Below, in pieces: positions 1 to 6,975 of a stretch of DNA of 10,152 nucleotides; position 1 is the stretch's first letter; each line of letters begins with the position of its first letter. The notes under the pieces are model-generated. The model made no database searches and had not been told where the DNA came from. It saw only the letters and a program-made list of their open reading frames with translations. The translations under genes were made by a program, and so were the position numbers. The DNA comes from Acetobacteraceae bacterium. Its GTDB lineage: Bacteria; Pseudomonadota; Alphaproteobacteria; Acetobacterales; Acetobacteraceae. Location of the stretch: positions 1-10,152 of the forward strand of contig CANJXD010000178.1 in the NCBI GenBank assembly GCA_947478535.1, written 5' to 3'.

Positions 1-531
1 ATCCCGGCGGACCATGATCTCGCGGAGTCCCTGCTGCCACGGGACAGGCCCCTGGACCGTCCCCTGCTCGGCCTGTCCATCATCCCGACGCCGCTGATGC
101 GCGCCTGCCTGGCGCAGGAAGCCCCGCTGGTCGAAGCCCTGCTGGCTGAATTCCGGGGCCACGCCATCGTCCCCATCGTCAGCACCGTGCATGTCGACAG
201 CGCGGCGGAGGATGACATGGCGGGCGTGGCGGATTTCATCGCCCGCTTCCTGCACGGCGCGCCCATCGCCGCCCCCGCCCTGCTGGACCGCGACCATTGG
301 CGCCAGACGATGACGCCGCCGCGCCTCAAGGGCCTGATCGCCCGGCTCGATACGTTGGTCACCCAGCGCAAGCACAACGCCATCCACGCCATCGGCAGCG
401 GCGTGCGCGTCATCGGCCTGCATCCGCTGGAGGATAACAGCCTCCGCCGCACCTTCGTCAGCCTCAGCCACCGCCTGCCGCCGGGCTCACGCTGCCTCGG
501 GCTCGAAACCCCGCCTGGGTGGCAGCCGTGA
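1..531 (+). CDS. polysaccharide pyruvyl transferase-like protein, 5'-truncated by window edge
   Basis: The reading frame is open from base 1, so the gene starts upstream; an internal ATG at 97 is not the likely start. The visible 176 residues look like the C-terminal half of a polysaccharide pyruvyl transferase (CsaB/PssM-like) protein. The late block TLVTQRKHNAIHAI, followed by GVRVIGL, matches the family pattern of a basic-x-His motif followed by A...GVPVIGL near the end of the nucleotide-sugar-like fold. Such enzymes transfer pyruvate from phosphoenolpyruvate to sugars of cell-surface polysaccharides. The substrate here cannot be told. The downstream gene is a clear paralog: both carry RLKGLxAR, then VxT, then GVxVIGL, then PGSR at matching spacing. 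The stop codon overlaps the next start (GTGA at 528-531), so the two are almost certainly co-transcribed and translationally coupled. The family call is by motif only. Confidence 0.62.
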   Translation: MPADHDLAESLLPRDRPLDRPLLGLSIIPTPLMRACLAQEAPLVEALLAEFRGHAIVPIVSTVHVDSAAEDDMAGVADFIARFLHGAPIAAPALLDRDHWRQTMTPPRLKGLIARLDTLVTQRKHNAIHAIGSGVRVIGLHPLEDNSLRRTFVSLSHRLPPGSRCLGLETPPGWQP

Positions 532-1472
532 CCCGCACCCTGCTGCTCGCGGAGCGGCCCTTCCGGGATTTGCGGTCCCGCGCCCTGCTGGCCCTGGTCC
601 GCGCCCGCGTGGCGGACCCCGCGCCGCTGCTGACCATGACCGGCGCCCCGCGCTGCCCCCCGGGGTTCGAGGCGATTTCCCCGGATGCCGATCCCACCAC
701 ACTCGGCCTGTCCCACGTCATCATCGCCGGCGTCTTCGCGGGGCGCGCCCTGCTCGAACGCAGCCTCGCCACCGCCGCCCGGGTCATCACCAACGGGGCA
801 AGGCTCGACGTGCTCGGCTTTTCGGTCGAACGCAGCGCGGCCCGCAGGGGTGCCCCCGCCGGGCTCGCCGTGCTGGACGCCGCGGCGGTGATCGAGGCGC
901 GGGAGCATCACACCGCCAACGCCCTGCTGGTCTGGCGCCTCGCCACGCCGGCCCGGATCGAGGCCTATCCCGAACGCCACGCCCCCGCCGATCCCGCCCT
1001 GGCGGCGGACCTACCGGAGGGCGCGCCCGTCGGCCTCGGCATCCTGGGCGATGAGGCCGTACGCCAGGCCTGGGCCGACCAGGCCCCATCGCTCTCGGCG
1101 CTGCTGGCCCCCTGGCGCGGCAGGCCGATCCTGCCCCTGCCGGCGGATCTGCCCGGCGCGCCTTCCGACGACATGCCAGGCAGCACGGATTTCGCCGCCG
1201 CCCTGCTGCCCGGCGCGCCAATGCTGCTGCCCCGCCTGGCGGACCCGGTCTGGCGGCGGCGGCGGCTCACGCCCGAACGACTGAAGGGGCTGGTGGCGCG
1301 CTGCGCGGCGGTGGTGACGAACCAGGATCTGGTGGCGGTGCAGGCGGTGGCCTGCGGCGTGCCCGTCATCGGCCTCGCCCTTGGCCCGGACCGGCGCATC
1401 GTCTCCGCCATGGCGGCGCTGGCGAACGACCTGGCACCGGGCTCGCGGCTGGTGTTTCCGCCCTATGGATAG
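528..1472 (+). CDS. polysaccharide pyruvyl transferase-like protein (second tandem copy)
   Basis: This 314-residue protein is a paralog of the gene before it. I chose GTG at 528 because it overlaps the upstream stop as GTGA and has GGTGG five bases upstream; GTG at 519 is the longer alternative. The central part (EAREHHTANALLVWRL, then PARIEAYPE) resembles the family stretch between the two half-domains. The C-terminal half carries RLTPERLKGLVAR and GVPVIGL as in the first copy. Two things are odd. The position that is RKH in copy one is QDL here, so the conserved His of the family is missing. The N-terminus also lacks the usual N-x-GD loop seen in active members. It may be a divergent enzyme, a non-catalytic partner of copy one, or a paralog with another role. 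It ends 6 bases from the stop of the convergent rsmI gene. Confidence 0.6.
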   Translation: MTRTLLLAERPFRDLRSRALLALVRARVADPAPLLTMTGAPRCPPGFEAISPDADPTTLGLSHVIIAGVFAGRALLERSLATAARVITNGARLDVLGFSVERSAARRGAPAGLAVLDAAAVIEAREHHTANALLVWRLATPARIEAYPERHAPADPALAADLPEGAPVGLGILGDEAVRQAWADQAPSLSALLAPWRGRPILPLPADLPGAPSDDMPGSTDFAAALLPGAPMLLPRLADPVWRRRRLTPERLKGLVARCAAVVTNQDLVAVQAVACGVPVIGLALGPDRRIVSAMAALANDLAPGSRLVFPPYG

Positions 1473-1478
1473 GCGGCT

Positions 1479-2372
1479 TCAGCCCGCCTCGCGCGACAGC
1501 ACCAGCGCCCGGGCATAGACCTGCTTGCGCGGCAGGCCCGTCGCGGCGGCGACCAGCGCGGCGGCATCGCGCACACTCTCCCGCTCCAGCGCCGCGCGAA
1601 GCTGGGTATCGAGGTCGGCCTCGCCCACCTCCTCCTCCGGCGCCGGACCCACCACGAGGCAGATCTCCCCCCGCGCCTCATGCGTCGCGTAATGCGCGGC
1701 AAGCGCGGCCAGCGTGCCGCGCCGCACCTCCTCGAACCGCTTGGTCAATTCCCGCGCGACAGCGGCCGGGCGATCGGGGCCCAGCCCCTCCGCCAAAGCG
1801 GCCAACGCCTCTGCGAGCCGGTGCGGTGCCTCATGCAGCACGATGGTCGCCGAAAGCCCGGCACGCTCGGCGGCCCGGTGCTTGGCGATGGCGGCGGCGC
1901 GCGGCCCATCCCGTGGCGGCAGAAAACCCAGGAACACGAATGGGTGTGGTGGCAGGCCGGACAGCGTCAGCGCCACCACCGCCGCGTTGGGGCCAGGAAT
2001 CGCGGTGACCGGCACGCCGGCCTCGATGGCCGCCCGCACCAGCCGGTAGCCGGGGTCGGACACCAAGGGCGTTCCGGCGTCGGATGCCAGAGCAAGCCTC
2101 TCGCCACGCGCGATTCGTTCCAGTATTCGCGGAATCATCTCCGCTTCGTTGTGGTCATGCAGTGGCACCATCGGCACGGAGACGCCATAACGCTGCAACA
2201 TCTGGCCGGTCACCCGCGTATCCTCGCACAGCAAGGCGTCCACCCCGCCAAGCACCGAGAGAGCCCTGGGCGACAGGTCACCGAGATTGCCGATCGGCGT
2301 CGCCACCAGGGAAAGCCCCGTCGGGATTTCCCTGGGAATCGTCGCCCGTTCAGGAGGGTCGCCGCTTGCCAC
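1479..2372 (-). CDS. rsmI: 16S rRNA (cytidine(1402)-2'-O)-methyltransferase RsmI
   Basis: RsmI 2'-O-methylates C1402 in the decoding centre of 16S rRNA using S-adenosylmethionine; it is cytosolic. The 297-residue product has all the hallmarks of this SAM-dependent tetrapyrrole-methylase-fold family: VATPIGNLGDLSPRAL (residues 23-38), the CEDTR motif near residue 50, LHDHNE near 71-76, the SAM-site loop SDAGTPLVSDPGY (97-109), IPGPNAAV (125-132), and ARELTKRFEEV about two thirds along. Length is normal (E. coli about 286). The start is taken as GTG at 2372. No in-frame ATG lies nearby, and the conserved core begins only about 18 residues in. In E. coli rsmI (yraL) is also divergent from the lipoprotein gene lpoA (yraM), as here. 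A yraN gene, often found just after rsmI in alphaproteobacteria, is absent: a convergent gene stands there instead. Confidence 0.95.
   Translation of the reverse strand: MASGDPPERATIPREIPTGLSLVATPIGNLGDLSPRALSVLGGVDALLCEDTRVTGQMLQRYGVSVPMVPLHDHNEAEMIPRILERIARGERLALASDAGTPLVSDPGYRLVRAAIEAGVPVTAIPGPNAAVVALTLSGLPPHPFVFLGFLPPRDGPRAAAIAKHRAAERAGLSATIVLHEAPHRLAEALAALAEGLGPDRPAAVARELTKRFEEVRRGTLAALAAHYATHEARGEICLVVGPAPEEEVGEADLDTQLRAALERESVRDAAALVAAATGLPRKQVYARALVLSREAG
2352..2357 (+). promoter_or_regulatory. strong ribosome binding site for the lipoprotein gene
   Basis: A perfect Shine-Dalgarno AGGAGG lies 8 bases before a TTG codon at 2366. The open frame runs back to 2084 and has no ATG or GTG between this site and the lipoprotein signal sequence. 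The site therefore decides the start codon: TTG at 2366, giving a mature-sized signal peptide with the lipobox Cys at residue 39. The site lies inside the first codons of rsmI on the opposite strand. Confidence 0.75.
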
Positions 2373-3574
2373 GTCCTTCGTTCCGTTCGCTGACTGACCG
2401 GCGTTCCGCGCACCGGCCCTCGCTGCCGCGCCGGTTGTTCGGCGGACTGGCGCTCAGCCTTGTTTTGGGCCTGGCCGCCTGCGCCCCGCAACCCCCGCGC
2501 CCGAGCTTCGTCGGCATCGCGCCGCCGATCGCCGGCCAGGCGCCGCAGTCCGGCCCCGTGCGCGCCCAGCGCGCGGCCATGCTGCTGCCGCTGTCGGGCC
2601 CCCAGGCGCCGCTCGGCCAGGCGATGCTGAATGCCGGCTACATGGCGCTGTTCGACGAAGCCCCGAGCGGCGTCGAGATCACGCCGCGCGACACCGGCGG
2701 CACCCCGGCCGGCGCCGCCGCCGCCGCGCGGGCCGCGATCGCGGATGGCGCGCGCATCATCATCGGTCCGCTGACCAGCGCCGAAGCGGCTGCCGTGGCG
2801 GAACCCGCCCGCGCCGCCGGCGTGCCTGTCCTCGCCTTCACCAATGACGCGGCCCGCGCTGGCGGCGGCACCTGGGTGCTTGGTGTCACGCCACAGCAGC
2901 AGGTCCGCCGCGTGGTGGCCGCCGCGGCGCAGCAGGGCGCGCAGCGCTTCGCCCTCGGTGCGCCAGACAATGATTTCGGCCGCGCCCTGGCCGCCGGGCT
3001 GCGCAGCGCGACCTCCGATCTCGGCCTGCCCACGCCGATGATCTCGCTGCACCCCGCCAATGCGGAGCCCGGCATGGCGGCCTCCGGCGCCCGCATCACC
3101 GCCCGCGGCGCCGAAGCCGTGCTGATCGGCGAAGTGGGCGAACGCGCCCGCCGCTTTGCCGCCACCTGGCTCGCCGAGGCCGGCGAAACCCCGCCCCGGC
3201 TGCTCGGCACCTCCCTCTGGTTGACTGACACGGTCCTGCGCAACGAACCCGCCATGGCCGGCGCCTGGTTCGCCGGCCCCGATGGCCGTGCCCGCGCCCG
3301 GTTCGAGGCCCGCTACCGCGACGCCTTCCGGGAACCGCCGCAGCGCGTCGCTGCCACCGCCTATGACGCGGCCGCCATCGCCGCCCGGGCGCTGCGCACC
3401 GGCGCCAGCCCGGTGGAGGTCACGGCGGTGGATGGCTTCGCCGGTGCCGATGGCCCGCTGCGCCTCGTGGCGAATGGCCAGACCCTGCGTGGGCTGGCCA
3501 TCTATGCGATTTCCAACGGGGCGGATCCGGTCCTGGTGGAACCCGCCCCGGCGCCCGGCCTGCCGGGCTTCTGA
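2366..3574 (+). CDS. LppC/LpoA-like lipoprotein, penicillin-binding protein activator
   Basis: This is a 402-residue predicted lipoprotein. A basic N-region (RSLPRRLF region) and a hydrophobic stretch (residues 24-38) end in the lipobox LAAC, with Cys39 as the lipidated residue. After a Pro-rich linker, the body is a type I periplasmic-binding-protein fold starting at RAAMLLPLSG (about residue 69). It continues through a run of Ala-rich Rossmann elements such as GARIIIGPLTSAEAAAVA, VPVLAFTN and RGAEAVLIGE. This is the C-domain type of E. coli LpoA, which activates the peptidoglycan synthase PBP1A from the outer membrane. Alphaproteobacterial members lack the N-terminal TPR part, as does this one. 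Divergence from rsmI supports the assignment. The gene starts with TTG behind a perfect AGGAGG, overlapping the rsmI start by 7 bases. A ligand-binding role, as in branched-chain amino acid receptors, is the alternative, but no transporter genes are near. Confidence 0.85.
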   Translation: MPRPSFRSLTDRRSAHRPSLPRRLFGGLALSLVLGLAACAPQPPRPSFVGIAPPIAGQAPQSGPVRAQRAAMLLPLSGPQAPLGQAMLNAGYMALFDEAPSGVEITPRDTGGTPAGAAAAARAAIADGARIIIGPLTSAEAAAVAEPARAAGVPVLAFTNDAARAGGGTWVLGVTPQQQVRRVVAAAAQQGAQRFALGAPDNDFGRALAAGLRSATSDLGLPTPMISLHPANAEPGMAASGARITARGAEAVLIGEVGERARRFAATWLAEAGETPPRLLGTSLWLTDTVLRNEPAMAGAWFAGPDGRARARFEARYRDAFREPPQRVAATAYDAAAIAARALRTGASPVEVTAVDGFAGADGPLRLVANGQTLRGLAIYAISNGADPVLVEPAPAPGLPGF

Positions 3575-3604
3575 GGCCGGGCACGGCAGGGCGGGACGCA
3601 CAGC

Positions 3605-5005
3605 ATGCCGCCCGATGACGGCCGGGTCTTCGCGGCACCACGCCGCGTCCTCGCCACGGCGGCGCGGATCGGGGCCGTCCCCGCCCTGGTCCTGCTGTTG
3701 CTGATGGCCACGGAAAACCTCCCCCCGGAGCCCGGGCTGCTGGCTCTGGCGGCCTGCTTCGCGGGCGCCGTGCAGCTTGCCCGCCATTGGCTCGGCCATC
3801 TCGGGCGGCTCGACGCCGCGATGAACCGGATGGCGGAGGACCCCGCCGCCCTGGCGGCGCTGGATGGCGAATCCTTCCCGCCTTCCGTCGCCGCGCTGGG
3901 GGAAACCGCCCGCCGCCTGGCGAGGGACCTCCGCGATCGTGCGGCGATGGTCGCCCGCCTTCGCCTCGCCGATGCCGCCATCATCGAGGGCCTGCCGGAC
4001 CCGCTGCTGGTGCTGGATGAGGATGGCGCGCCGCTCCGCGCCAACAGCGCCGCCCGCCGTCTGGTCGGCGATGACCTCGCCGCCCTGCTGCGCCACCCCG
4101 CCTTGGCCGAGGCCATGGATGCCGCCCGCGCCGGGGGCGTGCCGCGCCAGGCGGAAATCGTCATTCCCGTCCCGGTGCCGCGCGAATTATCGGTCCATGC
4201 CGTGCCGCTGAACCCGCCGCTGCCCGATGGCGGCAGCCTGCTGCTGGTGCTGGCGGACCGTACGCGGGACCGTGCGGTGGAACGCATGCGCGCCGATTTC
4301 GTCGCCAATGCCAGCCATGAGCTCCGCACGCCGCTGGCCAGCCTGATCGGCTTCATTGACACCCTGCGCGGCCCGGCGGCCGATGACGCGGAGGCGCGGG
4401 CGCGCTTCCTCGGCATCATGGCCGAGCAGTCCGACCGCATGCGTCGCCTGATCGATGACCTGCTGAGCCTGTCGCGGATCGAGATCTCGGAACACCAGCC
4501 GCCGACCGGTCAGGTCGATCTGTCCGCCCTGGCGGCGTCGGAGCTGGAAGGGCTCGGGCCGGTCATCGCAGCGCGCGGCGCGACGGTGGAAACCGCTTTG
4601 GCGCCGGGCTGCATCGCCAGCCCCGCCGATGCCGGGCAGCTCGGCCAGGTGTTGCGCAACCTTCTGGAAAACGCCGCCCGCTACGGGCGGGAAGGCGGCA
4701 CCATCCGGCTGAGCGTGGCGCCTGCCACCCCCGGCCATCCCCGCCTGCCCAACCGGCCGGGCGTGCTGCTGTCCGTCGCCGATGAAGGCCCCGGCATCCC
4801 GCGCGAACACCTGCCGCGGCTGACCGAACGCTTCTATCGCGTCGATCGCGGGCGCGGTCGCAACAGCGGCGGCACCGGGCTCGGCCTCGCCATCATCAAG
4901 CACATCGTCAACCGCCACCGCGGCGTGCTGCTGATCGAGAGCGAGGAAGGCGTGGGTTCGACCTTCCGGGTCTGGCTGCCAGCGGAAGGGCCAACGGAAG
5001 GGTAG
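3605..5005 (+). CDS. PhoR-like membrane sensor histidine kinase
   Basis: This 466-residue kinase has two membrane segments (about 22-36 and 43-58) with only a few residues between them, so there is no periplasmic sensor domain. A linker and a PAS domain follow (about 122-195, IIEGLPDPLLVLDEDG). The HisKA domain carries phospho-acceptor His238 in FVANASHELRTPL, and the HATPase domain has the N box (QVLRNLLENAARYG, Asn352/Asn356), G1 (DEGPGIP, 393-399), F box (ERFYRVDR) and G2 (GGTGLGLAI, 422-430). All catalytic boxes are intact. This architecture and the H-box wording match PhoR, the phosphate-starvation kinase that phosphorylates PhoB, so that is the best guess. No response regulator, pst or phoU gene is in the window, so the partner is unproven. 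The gene begins 30 bases after the lipoprotein gene with GGGCGGGA eight bases before ATG, suggesting co-transcription. The symbol is withheld for lack of phoB/pst context. Confidence 0.88.
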   Translation: MPPDDGRVFAAPRRVLATAARIGAVPALVLLLLMATENLPPEPGLLALAACFAGAVQLARHWLGHLGRLDAAMNRMAEDPAALAALDGESFPPSVAALGETARRLARDLRDRAAMVARLRLADAAIIEGLPDPLLVLDEDGAPLRANSAARRLVGDDLAALLRHPALAEAMDAARAGGVPRQAEIVIPVPVPRELSVHAVPLNPPLPDGGSLLLVLADRTRDRAVERMRADFVANASHELRTPLASLIGFIDTLRGPAADDAEARARFLGIMAEQSDRMRRLIDDLLSLSRIEISEHQPPTGQVDLSALAASELEGLGPVIAARGATVETALAPGCIASPADAGQLGQVLRNLLENAARYGREGGTIRLSVAPATPGHPRLPNRPGVLLSVADEGPGIPREHLPRLTERFYRVDRGRGRNSGGTGLGLAIIKHIVNRHRGVLLIESEEGVGSTFRVWLPAEGPTEG

Positions 5006-5016
5006 CACGCAGCCCA

Positions 5017-5033
5017 GGGCGGCTTTCGCGCCC
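5017..5033 (+). terminator. possible hairpin terminator after the kinase gene
   Basis: GGGCG and CGCCC form a 5-bp GC stem around a 7-base loop, 11 bases after the kinase stop and before hemH. No T-run follows, so intrinsic termination is doubtful. In this GC-rich genome it could act with Rho or be chance. Confidence 0.25.
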
Positions 5034-5080
5034 GGATCGGCATCCTTGCCACCCCTTCGCCCTTGACCCCGGCCGCCGCC

Positions 5081-6241
5081 ATGTCATGTGACGGCACAAT
5101 GGATCACGCCTCCCCCCAAGGCGGCGGTGCCGTTACCCCCCGCGCTGAATCGCCCGGAGGAAAGCGGCCCCGCCTCGCCGTCGTGCTGTTCAACCTCGGC
5201 GGCCCCGACGCGCCCGAGAGCATTCGGCCGTTCCTGGTCAACCTCTTCACCGACCCCGCCATCCTGCGCGTGCCAGGCTTCGTGCGGCCCTGGCTCGGCC
5301 GGCTGATCGCCTGGCGGCGGACCAAGCCGGCGACGGAGAACTACGCCATCCTCGGCGGCAAATCGCCGTTGCTCGAACTCACCCTCGCCCAGGCCGAAGC
5401 GCTGGAAGCGGTGCTGAACGCGGATGGCGCGGTGGAGACGAAGTGCTTCGCCGCCATGCGCTACTGGCACCCCATGTCCGATGAGACGGCCGCCGCCGTG
5501 AAGGCCTGGGGGCCGGATGAGGTGGTGCTGCTGCCGCTCTATCCGCAGTTTTCCACCACCACCACCGGCAGTTCCGCCATCGCCTGGGCCAAGGCCGCGG
5601 CGCGCGTGAAGCTGCATGTGCCGACGAAGACGATCTGCTGCTTCCACTCCCACCCCGGCTTTGCCGAAGCGACCGCCGGCCTCGTCCAGGGCGCCTATGA
5701 CAAGGCGCGGGCGGAGCTTGACCCGGCGGTGAAGCTGCGCGTGCTGTTCAGCGCGCATGGCCTGCCCGAAAGCATCGTCGCCGCCGGCGATCCCTATCAA
5801 TGGCAGGTCGAACAGACCGTCGCCGCGGTGGTCGAGCGCCTGCATATCGACGATCTCGACCACATCGTCTGCTACCAGTCCCGCGTCACGCCGCAGAAAT
5901 GGATCACCCCCTCCACCGAGGATGAGCTGGAACGCGCGGGGCATGACAAGGTGGCGGTGCTGGTGGTGCCCATCGCCTTCACCTCCGAACATTCGGAAAC
6001 CCTGGTGGAGCTGGACGTCGAATACCGGGAGGAAGCGGAAAAGCTCGGCGTTCCCGGCTATTACCGCTCCCCCGCCCAGAATTCGGATACCGGCTTCATC
6101 GGCGCGCTGGCGGATCTCGTGGTGACGGCGCGGGCCGGTAGCCGCAGCCTCTGTTCCTTTGCCGGCCCCCGGCAATGCCCGAAGCAGCATGGGGATTGCC
6201 CGCACGCCGCCGCCCAACGCGCCGCGAAAATCCCGGCTTGA
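5081..6241 (+). CDS. hemH: ferrochelatase HemH, with predicted [2Fe-2S] cysteine ligands
   Basis: Ferrochelatase inserts Fe2+ into protoporphyrin IX to make protoheme, the last step of the pathway. From ATG 5081 the product is 386 residues. It shows VVLFNLGGPD (34-43), FLVNLFTDP, LLPLYPQFSTTTTGSS (150-165), and FSAHGLP with the metal-binding His226. YQSRVTPQKWITPSTE (265-280) and FTSEHSETLVELDVEY (300-315) follow, including His304 and Glu306, which match human His341 and Glu343. Cys358, Cys366 and Cys373 in the tail, with Cys186/Cys187 in TICCFHS, line up with the ligand regions of the [2Fe-2S] ferrochelatases known from human, Caulobacter and Mycobacterium. E. coli HemH (about 320 residues) lacks this tail. 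The start is uncertain: ATG 5099 is equally possible, neither has a good ribosome site, and TTG 5063 looks too early. It lies upstream of hemJ, with two unrelated genes between. Confidence 0.95.
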   Translation: MSCDGTMDHASPQGGGAVTPRAESPGGKRPRLAVVLFNLGGPDAPESIRPFLVNLFTDPAILRVPGFVRPWLGRLIAWRRTKPATENYAILGGKSPLLELTLAQAEALEAVLNADGAVETKCFAAMRYWHPMSDETAAAVKAWGPDEVVLLPLYPQFSTTTTGSSAIAWAKAAARVKLHVPTKTICCFHSHPGFAEATAGLVQGAYDKARAELDPAVKLRVLFSAHGLPESIVAAGDPYQWQVEQTVAAVVERLHIDDLDHIVCYQSRVTPQKWITPSTEDELERAGHDKVAVLVVPIAFTSEHSETLVELDVEYREEAEKLGVPGYYRSPAQNSDTGFIGALADLVVTARAGSRSLCSFAGPRQCPKQHGDCPHAAAQRAAKIPA

Positions 6242-6274
6242 GCATCCCAGCGTGAGCATCCCAGCGTGAGCATG
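6239..6274 (+). repeat. 14-bp tandem repeat between hemH stop and HAD start
   Basis: The unit TGAGCATCCCAGCG occurs twice head to tail (6239-6252 and 6253-6266), followed by a third, partial copy TGAGCATG. The first copy contains the hemH stop codon and the last contains the ATG of the next gene. Read backwards, a junction with only two bases between stop and start seems to have been widened by 28 bases. Confidence 0.9.
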
Positions 6275-6928
6275 CCTCGCCCCGCCGCCGTGCTGTTTGA
6301 TTGCGATGGGGTGCTCGCCGATACCGAAGCCCTGCACAACCGCATCCTGGCCGAGGAAATCACCGCCCTCGGCTGGCCGATGACGGGCGAGGAATGCGAA
6401 CGCCGCTTCGTCGGCCTGTCCTGGGAAGGCGTCGTGCCGCTGATCCAGGCCCGGCTTGGCCCCGCTTCGGTCCCGGCCGAATTCATCGACACGCTGATCA
6501 CCCGGGTTGTCCGCGCGCTGCGGGAAGACGTGCCCGCCATCCCCGGCGTGATGGCGGCGCTCGATCGCATCATCGCCGCCGGCATCCCTGTCGCCGTCGC
6601 CAGCAATTCCTCCCGCGCCGAGCTTGCCACCAAGCTGCATGCGCTGGGCCTGGCGGAAACCTTTCGCGGCCGCGCCTTTTCCTACAATGACGTGGACCGC
6701 CCGAAGCCGGCGCCGGACATGTACCGCGCCGCCGCTGCCGCCTGCGGGGTGGACCCGCATCACTGCGTGGTGGTGGAGGACAGCCCCGCCGGCGCCCGCG
6801 CCGGCCGCGCCGCCGGCTGCCGCGTGCTTGGCTACGCCCGGGCCACGCCGCCGGCCGCCCTGGTCGCGGTGGGGGCGGAGCCTTTTGCCAGCATGGCCGA
6901 TTTGCCGGGGCTGCTCGGGCTGACATAG
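6272..6928 (+). CDS. HAD-family (subfamily IA) phosphatase or phosphomutase
   Basis: This is a 218-residue cytosolic HAD hydrolase with all four motifs: motif I LFDCDGVLADTE (nucleophile Asp10, acid/base Asp12), motif II VASNSS (Ser111), motif III Lys145 in RPKPAPDMY, and motif IV VVVEDSPAG (Glu169/Asp170). A helical cap lies between motif I and motif II, as in the beta-phosphoglucomutase, phosphoglycolate phosphatase and YieH group. The motifs resemble sugar-phosphate phosphatases most, but the substrate cannot be read from sequence. I prefer ATG 6272 over GTG 6266 because the fold begins at once (PAAVLFD). No clear ribosome site is seen, so translation may depend on coupling with hemH, whose stop lies 30 bases upstream across a tandem repeat. 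It has no obvious link to heme synthesis. Confidence 0.88.
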   Translation: MPRPAAVLFDCDGVLADTEALHNRILAEEITALGWPMTGEECERRFVGLSWEGVVPLIQARLGPASVPAEFIDTLITRVVRALREDVPAIPGVMAALDRIIAAGIPVAVASNSSRAELATKLHALGLAETFRGRAFSYNDVDRPKPAPDMYRAAAAACGVDPHHCVVVEDSPAGARAGRAAGCRVLGYARATPPAALVAVGAEPFASMADLPGLLGLT

Positions 6929-6949
6929 GGCGCGCCAGGCTGGTAGCCT
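6920..6949 (+). promoter_or_regulatory. candidate sigma-70-type promoter for the Bug-family gene
   Basis: CTGACA (6920-6925) and TAGCCT (6944-6949) are separated by 18 bases. The -10 keeps the three most important positions of TATAAT (T, A, and final T). Transcription would start near 6956 and give a leader of about 20 bases carrying the GGGGGGA ribosome site. The same TA-N3-T form of -10 with 18-base spacing recurs before rho, which supports both. It is found by eye only. Confidence 0.42.
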
Positions 6950-6975
6950 TCCGCCAACACGGGGGGACAGGCGCA

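Noticed and set aside
2084..2365. An extended N-terminus of the lipoprotein reading frame from 2084.
   Set aside because: It would place about 90 Pro/Arg-rich residues ahead of the signal peptide and overlap rsmI deeply. The AGGAGG-TTG start at 2366 fits a lipoprotein.
2210..4096. A 628-codon open frame on the minus strand opposite the lipoprotein and kinase genes.
   Set aside because: It is rich in Gly, Arg, Ala, Gln and His without domains, and lies antisense to two well-supported genes. It is a typical GC-rich shadow frame.
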